This document shows positions 7,590-11,358 of a stretch of 11,358 nt of DNA, one piece after another (within the stretch, counting starts at the first letter, position 1; each line of letters starts with the position of its first letter). Under the pieces are notes generated by a model. The model saw nothing but the letters and a program-made list of their open reading frames with translations. It was not told where the DNA came from and ran no database searches. Position numbers and translations under genes: made by a program. Source of the DNA: Sedimentisphaerales bacterium (lineage in GTDB: Bacteria; Planctomycetota; Phycisphaerae; Sedimentisphaerales; Anaerobacaceae); assembly GCA_016933985.1 (NCBI GenBank), contig JAFGTU010000555.1:1-11358 (forward strand). Reading direction: 5' to 3'.

Positions 7590-7740
7590 GAGGTTTGTAT
7601 GCTGCCAAGAGCAGCATGTATATCCTAAATTAAAGAACGGGAATCCAGCGAGACTTTCCTATATTCCCGCCCGGCAAAAAATCGAACAAGAACACTCCTT
7701 CACGGGGGGCGATTATTCCTGCCCCCCCTTCTCATTTCAA
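7531..7740 (-). ncRNA. Candidate independent structured small RNA with four AGGA motifs
   Basis: On the - strand a promoter would start transcription near 7740, and a strong terminator ends in a T-tract at 7531-7535, giving about 210 nt. Predicted stems in transcript order: six G plus C (7721-7727) with G plus six C (7704-7710), 10-nt loop; CGGGAAT with ATTCCCG (7638-7644 and 7663-7669), 18-nt loop; ATGCTGC with GCAGCAT (7599-7605 and 7611-7617), 5-nt loop; then the terminator stem. AGGA occurs at 7717-7720 and 7657-7660 inside the first two loops, and at 7696-7699 and 7623-7626 in linkers. That resembles CsrA/RsmA-binding RNAs such as RsmY and RsmZ, but this is inference. It does not match SRP RNA, tmRNA, RNase P RNA or a riboswitch that I know. 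No - strand gene follows, so it is not a leader. Confidence 0.5.
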
Positions 7741-7746
7741 TACCTA

Positions 7747-7775
7747 ATTATACAGGCTCGAACGCCTAAACGCAA
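7747..7775 (-). promoter_or_regulatory. Sigma70-type promoter of the candidate small RNA
   Basis: On the - strand TTGCGT (7770-7775) precedes a perfect TATAAT (7747-7752) by 17 nt. An A/T-rich stretch lies just upstream of the -35 box. The predicted start is near 7740. The -35 box lies in an arm of the + strand terminator. Confidence 0.6.
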
Positions 7776-7804
7776 GTGAAAAATTGGGTTTCTTGCGTTT
7801 TTTT
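7768..7804 (+). terminator. Rho-independent terminator facing the + strand
   Basis: AAACGCAAG (7768-7776) and CTTGCGTTT (7792-7800) form a perfect 9-bp stem with a 15-nt loop. Seven T residues run through 7798-7804. It probably ends the yjbQ-transporter transcript, about 290 nt after the transporter stop. Confidence 0.75.
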
Positions 7805-8053
7805 CGCTCTGGGTTCGTTGCCTTGTAAGCGGCATACGAAACGCCCACATGCGCCAATATCGGCAATTTGGCGGAAAACCGTGAGTGAGAAGTCCCAAAA
7901 TAACAGGCATTTTTCCGCATTCGCGGGAAGTGCAGGATACTATTTCTAAAACCGACGCTCCATGGTTTTTGTGCTGGCAAGACAAGGCAAAGGTTGGTAT
8001 GCTGGGGGCATTGTTATTGGCAGTTGATTGGTTCTCTTACTTCGAGGAACTGG

Positions 8054-8782
8054 ATGTTTGTGGTGTCGAAGATATCCGATAGATTGGAACGGATAAAGGA
8101 AACCATAGAATCAGCTTGCCGCTGCGCCGGACGCAATCCGAGCGAAGTGAAGCTTGTGGTTGTGACGAAATCCGCGAGCCTGGAAGGCGTCAAAGAGATT
8201 ATACGGCTGGGTATCACCGAGCTTGCGGAGAATCGTGTTCAGCAGTTGAAGAGGGTTTCCGCGCAGGTGACGAGCTTTCTTCAGAGCGGCGGTGAGTCAG
8301 GCGTGCATAGGGATGTGAACTGGCACATGATCGGACATTTGCAGCGGAACAAGGTTCGTCAGGTCCTTCCGATAGCTTCGCTGATACATTCTGTTGACAC
8401 GCTTCGCTTGGCCGAGGAAATAAGCGCTTCGGCGACGAAGCTGAACGTGCGCCCGAGGGTGCTGCTTCAAGTCAACACGTCGAACGAGCCGCAAAAATAC
8501 GGCGCTCCGGTCGGCGCGGCGACGCACCTTGCCGAGCAAATCGGCACTCTGCCGAACCTGGAGCTGGTGGGCCTTATGACGATGGCGCCGCTTACACACA
8601 ACAAAAAGGCTGTTCGGGGGAGTTTTACTCGGGCTCGGGAGCTGTTTGACGAGATGCGCGGCGAGAAAATAGTCGGTCCGGAGTTCAAGGAATTGAGCAT
8701 GGGCATGAGCTCGGACTATGAGATTGCTATTGCCGAAGGAGGTACGATCCTTCGAATCGGCTCGGCGATTTTTGCCGGGTAA
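8054..8782 (+). CDS. yggS: YggS/PROSC-type pyridoxal phosphate homeostasis protein
   Basis: Cytoplasmic PLP-binding protein with an alanine-racemase-like barrel that balances vitamin B6 and amino acid pools; no catalytic activity is established for the family. Of 242 residues, Lys39 in KLVVVTKSAS is the expected PLP lysine. Other signatures: ELAENRVQQ (57-65), WHMIGHLQRNKVRQV (90-104), IHSVDTLRLA (111-120), VLLQVNTSNEPQKYG (136-150), LVGLMTMAPL (171-180) and the C-terminal LSMGMSSDYEIAIAEGG (214-230) with LRIGSAIFAG. ATG 8054 is preferred over the in-frame ATG at 7994 because GAGGAA (8044-8049) is just upstream and the longer N-terminus is unlike the family. A short insert (about 72-87) sits before the WHMIGH motif. 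It appears to be a single-gene unit. Confidence 0.94.
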   Translation: MFVVSKISDRLERIKETIESACRCAGRNPSEVKLVVVTKSASLEGVKEIIRLGITELAENRVQQLKRVSAQVTSFLQSGGESGVHRDVNWHMIGHLQRNKVRQVLPIASLIHSVDTLRLAEEISASATKLNVRPRVLLQVNTSNEPQKYGAPVGAATHLAEQIGTLPNLELVGLMTMAPLTHNKKAVRGSFTRARELFDEMRGEKIVGPEFKELSMGMSSDYEIAIAEGGTILRIGSAIFAG

Positions 8783-8909
8783 GCGCCCTTTCTTATCCCC
8801 GAGCAGGCGCAAATCGCGGAGTCTCTTGAGATATGAGAAATGCCGGCGGGGCCCGTTGCGGGTTACGGTATGCGGTTGCGAACACGAAATTGTGGTCGGC
8901 TAATCCCAG

Positions 8910-8932
8910 AAAAAACGGCAAAAAACCAAAAA
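8910..8932. promoter_or_regulatory. Phased A-tracts upstream of the phosphatase gene
   Basis: Runs of six, six and five A residues at 8910-8915, 8920-8925 and 8928-8932 are spaced by about one helical turn, then slightly less. Such phasing bends DNA. They lie 65-90 bp upstream of a TATAAT box. Confidence 0.35.
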
Positions 8933-8996
8933 GTCGCCCCTTCAACGAGCCGAAAACACCTAATGCCATCTGTGCCGAAGCGTTAGTTGAATGTCC

Positions 8997-9002
8997 TATA
9001 AT
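8997..9002 (+). promoter_or_regulatory. Possible -10 box for the SpoIIE-type phosphatase gene
   Basis: A perfect TATAAT ends 20 nt before the ATG at 9023, which would give a very short leader of about 14 nt. No good -35 box is found at 16-18 nt spacing, so the call is weak. Confidence 0.3.
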
Positions 9003-9022
9003 ATGACCAGGCAGTACACAAC

Positions 9023-10297
9023 ATGACGAGCGTAGAATTACGAAACCATGTCGAAGTGCTCAAGGGCTACACGGACGTCTTATATCTGACGAATCAGTCG
9101 CAGATGCCGTCTGAACTGCGGCGATTGCTGAAGAGCAAAAAACTCTCTTGTGTCGTGCTGGGAATAGACAGATATCCTCAGATACGCGATCGCCTTGACT
9201 TGGTCGGAACGGCGGTGATTGATGCTGAGGGGATGGATGCCTCACAACAGCAGCGACTGGCTCAGATAATCGAGTCGCTCGAATCGGAGAAGATCGGCGT
9301 TGTCCTGTTGACCGGTCGCGTGGAAATGCCCGTCAAGAGCTTCTCTTTGACTCCCTCGCAGAGCAGCTTCTCGATGCTTAGCAATATGGAATCGGTTTCG
9401 GTAGATGATCTGTGGGTGAGAATCAGCATGAATCTTGCATATCGCAAGAAGAGTGAGGGTATGGCGGTCAAGCCGGCAGGACCACCGCAGAAGATATACA
9501 GGCAGCACAAGAACAATCTGGCCGAGCAGCTTCACATGGCCGAGGCTCTGGTTGGCAATTTGGCCGAGCAGCTTCGTCTGGCGGGTCTTGTCCAACAGGA
9601 TTTTCTGCCGGCTCAATTGCCGAATATTGAGAAGATAAAATGGGCGACGGCATTCCAGCCGGCCGAGTGGGTCTCCGGGGACATTTACGATGTTGCCCGT
9701 ATCGATGAAAGGCATATCGGCTTCTACATTGCCGACGCAGTGGGCCACGGGCTTCCGGCTGCATTACTGACCATCTTTCTAAAGCAGGCCCTTGTCATGC
9801 GTCATACGGTCGAAAACGACTACCGCATATTTCCACCTGTAGAGGTGGTGAAGAATCTCAACGTTCGGATGGCGGCACAAAAGCTTTCGGGCTATCAGTT
9901 CGCCACGTGCTGCTATTGCCTGCTCAACACCGAGACTTTTAAGTTGACGTATTGCCGGGCCGGCCACCCATATCCAATCCTCATCAGACCCGGCAAGATG
10001 CCTGAGCAATTAGAGGCGAGAGGCTCGTTGCTCGGAGTTTTTGCCCAGGCTGAGTTCGTCGAGCGCACGGTACAGCTTGAGCCGGGCGATAAACTGTTTC
10101 TATACTCGGATGGGGCGGACCGTTTCATAGGCAATTATGACGACCATGCAGGCTTTCATTTCAACGACGAGTTCTGCGAATTGAGCAAGTTGTCCATCTC
10201 TGAGATTATGGATAAACTGACCGCGTTCGCACATAATAAGGAAATTGCCGTATCCGAAGTTGACGACATCACGGCCGTCGGCCTTGAGATACTCTGA
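9023..10297 (+). CDS. SpoIIE/RsbU-type PP2C serine phosphatase with degenerate receiver-like N-terminus
   Basis: Probable regulatory phosphatase that removes phosphate from serine or threonine of a partner such as an anti-sigma antagonist. Three parts are seen in 424 residues. Residues 1-135 alternate beta and alpha segments (DVLYLTN, SCVVLGID, TAVIDAEG, IGVVLLTG) like a response-regulator receiver, but the usual acidic pocket is not evident. Residues 155-195 form a coiled coil with a 14-residue repeat beginning NLAEQL. Residues 195-424 are the phosphatase: SGDIYD (218-223), ADAVGHGLPAALL (237-249), RAGHPYPILIR (312-322), GSLLGVF (334-340), PGDKLFLYSDGAD (354-366) and DDITAVGLEIL (414-424). 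Metal-binding candidates are Asp220, Asp238, Asp363 and Asp415; all are present. No RsbW-like kinase or STAS protein lies nearby, so the substrate is unknown. The ribosome binding site is weak (AGG, 11 nt upstream). Confidence 0.9.
   Translation: MTSVELRNHVEVLKGYTDVLYLTNQSQMPSELRRLLKSKKLSCVVLGIDRYPQIRDRLDLVGTAVIDAEGMDASQQQRLAQIIESLESEKIGVVLLTGRVEMPVKSFSLTPSQSSFSMLSNMESVSVDDLWVRISMNLAYRKKSEGMAVKPAGPPQKIYRQHKNNLAEQLHMAEALVGNLAEQLRLAGLVQQDFLPAQLPNIEKIKWATAFQPAEWVSGDIYDVARIDERHIGFYIADAVGHGLPAALLTIFLKQALVMRHTVENDYRIFPPVEVVKNLNVRMAAQKLSGYQFATCCYCLLNTETFKLTYCRAGHPYPILIRPGKMPEQLEARGSLLGVFAQAEFVERTVQLEPGDKLFLYSDGADRFIGNYDDHAGFHFNDEFCELSKLSISEIMDKLTAFAHNKEIAVSEVDDITAVGLEIL
9515..9575 (+). repeat. 42-nt spaced direct repeat coding for the coiled coil
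   Basis: TGGCCGAGCAGCTTC occurs at 9519-9533 and again at 9561-9575, exactly 42 nt apart. It encodes two 14-residue units (NLAEQLHMAEALVG and NLAEQLRLAGLVQQ), each two heptads long, suggesting an internal duplication of the helical linker. Confidence 0.65.
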
Positions 10298-10299
10298 TC

Positions 10300-10433
10300 G
10301 CAGGTGCACCAGGCCCCGCGTTTCCTATCATTCATTTCCTTTCGAATCACCTGCTCTTTGGGTAGAGCTTGGGTTGCGAAAAATCGCCTTCAGGGTGGAT
10401 TTCGGGCTTTAGTGCGGTAGCCAAAGCTCTTTT
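10300..10433 (+). other. Two long-range inverted repeats between the phosphatase gene and accB
   Basis: GCAGGTG (10300-10306) pairs with CACCTGC (10348-10354). AGAGCTTGG (10364-10372) pairs with CCAAAGCTCT (10421-10430), with one bulged A, and the second is followed by three more T residues. The second may terminate the phosphatase transcript, though its 48-nt loop is long. Both lie upstream of the accB promoter. Confidence 0.35.
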
Positions 10434-10451
10434 GGGGGCCATAAAAATAGT

Positions 10452-10479
10452 TTGCAAAAACACTCGTCTCGGCTATACT
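10452..10479 (+). promoter_or_regulatory. Sigma70-type promoter of accB-accC
   Basis: TTGCAA (10452-10457) is followed after 16 nt by TATACT (10474-10479, five of six). An A-rich stretch lies upstream. Transcription would start near 10486, giving a leader of about 38 nt before accB. Confidence 0.6.
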
Positions 10480-10523
10480 GGTTGGCGCTTGATCGATACC
10501 TCTTGCATAGAAAGGAAGCGGCA

Positions 10524-11024
10524 ATGGCGGATAAAGATGCTGACTTAAAAAGAATAAAGCGGCTCATAAAAATAATGGAAGAGAACGGGCTGGTCGAGGT
10601 TGAGATACAGCACGGTGACGATAAGATCGCTCTGAAGCGAGCGCAGCCTCAGACGATTATAGGTCACCCCTTTGCCGGCGTAGCTGCGATCGGTCAGGGA
10701 TCTGCCGGTGTTGTTTCGGCTACTAATGGCCGCGATGCTTCGGCTCGGACGGACCAGGCGGCCTCGGCGGGAGCCGATGAGGATTTGGCTGAGATAAAGT
10801 CGCCTATCGTGGGGACGTTTTATGCGACGCCAAGCCCGGATTCGGAGGATTATGTTGAGGTCGGCTCGCGTGTCGAGCCTCAGACGGTGGTCTGCATAAT
10901 CGAGGCGATGAAGGTAATGAACGAGATCAAGGCCGAGATTAGTGGAACGATTAGTGAAATTCTGGTGAGCAACGGTCAGGCCGTGGAGTACGGCCAGGTG
11001 CTCTTCAGAGTCAAGGCGGACTGA
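10524..11024 (+). CDS. accB: Biotin carboxyl carrier protein of acetyl-CoA carboxylase
   Basis: Carries the biotin that shuttles CO2 between biotin carboxylase and carboxyltransferase in the first step of fatty acid synthesis. The 166-residue protein has the usual N-terminal helical region (LKRIKRLIKIMEENGLVEVEI), a flexible Ala/Gly-rich linker (about 50-87) and a C-terminal biotinyl domain (91-166). Lys130 in EAMKVMNEIKA is the biotinylation site. IKSPIVGTFYATPSPDSEDY (91-110) is typical of bacterial BCCP. ATG 10524 is supported by AAGGA (10512-10516) 7 nt upstream; an in-frame ATG at 10452 would overlap the promoter. accC follows after 71 nt, the usual pairing. Confidence 0.96.
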   Translation: MADKDADLKRIKRLIKIMEENGLVEVEIQHGDDKIALKRAQPQTIIGHPFAGVAAIGQGSAGVVSATNGRDASARTDQAASAGADEDLAEIKSPIVGTFYATPSPDSEDYVEVGSRVEPQTVVCIIEAMKVMNEIKAEISGTISEILVSNGQAVEYGQVLFRVKAD

Positions 11025-11095
11025 AAGAACCGACAAGGTGCTGAGGTAATGGCGAGCTTACCAGCGGCAGCCGAAGGAATACGGTGAATTGAAAA

Positions 11096-11358
11096 ATGCT
11101 TTCAAGAATTCTCATAGCGAATCGTGGTGAGATAGCACTTCGGATAATCCACGCCTGTCACGAGCTTGGCATTGAAGCGGTGGCCGTCTATTCCGAGGCG
11201 GACAGAGAGGCCCCGTACCTGCAGTTCGCCGATGAAGCGATCTGTATTGGCCCGCCCGACTGCGCCCAGAGCTATCTGAACATCCCTCGCATTGTAAGCG
11301 CTGCGGAGGTGGCGGACGTGGAGGCGATTCATCCCGGCTACGGCTTCCTGGCGGAGAA
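11096..11358 (+). CDS. accC: Biotin carboxylase subunit of acetyl-CoA carboxylase, N-terminal part (truncated by the window end)
   Basis: ATP-dependent carboxylation of the biotin on AccB. Only 87 residues are visible, all from the N-terminal biotin carboxylase domain: LSRILIANRGEIALRII at the start, AVAVYSEADREAPY, ADEAICIGP, SYLNIPRIVSAAE and AIHPGYGFLAE. These match AccC closely; the position directly after accB supports AccC rather than pyruvate or propionyl-CoA carboxylase. GGTGA (11083-11087) lies 8 nt before the ATG. The frame runs to the last base of the window. Confidence 0.95.
   Translation, partial: MLSRILIANRGEIALRIIHACHELGIEAVAVYSEADREAPYLQFADEAICIGPPDCAQSYLNIPRIVSAAEVADVEAIHPGYGFLAE

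Larger units (their letters stand above)
7477..8053. other. 577-bp region without a protein gene, holding an RNA gene candidate and signals
   Basis: Apart from the - strand small RNA candidate (7531-7740), its promoter (7747-7775) and a + strand terminator (7768-7804), I see only a minor inverted repeat: CGCCAA (7852-7857) with TTGGCG (7868-7873). The short open frames on both strands here resemble no family. No confident yggS promoter was found in 7805-8040. Confidence 0.6.

Noticed and set aside
7651..7669. AGGAAAGTCT on the - strand, like the P4 region of RNase P RNA
   Set aside because: The rest of the RNase P core is absent and the candidate transcript is too short.
7744..7980. Two overlapping open frames on the - strand (about 78 and 82 codons)
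   Set aside because: Neither resembles a known family, neither has a convincing ribosome binding site, and their 3' ends run into the terminator stem and the small RNA promoter.
7994..8053. Longer start for yggS at ATG 7994
   Set aside because: The extra 20 residues are unlike the family, and GAGGAA sits just before ATG 8054.

Overview
The window looks like a stretch of a bacterial chromosome, mostly housekeeping genes on the + strand. Gene content and the long ArgS with a family-unusual insert suggest Planctomycetota, perhaps class Phycisphaerae. That placement is from recognition by eye, not a search, and is only moderately certain. Ten of the eleven protein genes have an assignable family or function and one (the GIY-YIG-type gene) only a domain-level call. 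Most starts are supported by a visible ribosome binding site.

Layout. Positions 1-1548 hold the C-terminal part of a membrane pyrophosphatase (hppA), followed by a hairpin terminator that overlaps a likely promoter for rsfS (ribosome silencing factor). Between rsfS and argS lies an A/T-rich gene for a protein with HNH-repeat-like N-terminal units and a C-terminal GIY-YIG (MUG113/T5orf172-like) domain. It is flanked on the rsfS side by short repeats and looks like a later arrival. argS (2969-4996) is followed by a compact mntA-hepT toxin-antitoxin pair (5130-5763), a YjbQ/UPF0047 gene and a major facilitator transporter.

Positions 7477-8053 have no protein gene but are not empty. On the - strand there is a good promoter (-10 TATAAT, 17-nt spacer) at 7747-7775, about 210 nt of strongly structured sequence, and a classic GC-stem plus T-tract terminator ending near 7531. 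Together they look like an independent small RNA. It carries four AGGA motifs, two inside predicted hairpin loops, which is the layout of CsrA/RsmA-sequestering RNAs. On the + strand a separate terminator (7768-7804) overlaps the small RNA promoter, so the transporter mRNA would run antisense through the small RNA.

The right side has yggS (PLP homeostasis), a SpoIIE/PP2C-type phosphatase with a degenerate N-terminal receiver-like region and a coiled coil, and then accB and the start of accC (acetyl-CoA carboxylase), driven by a recognisable sigma70-type promoter at 10452-10479.

There is no obvious large new system here. The small RNA candidate is the observation most worth following; the mntA-hepT pair and the GIY-YIG gene are the accessory elements.
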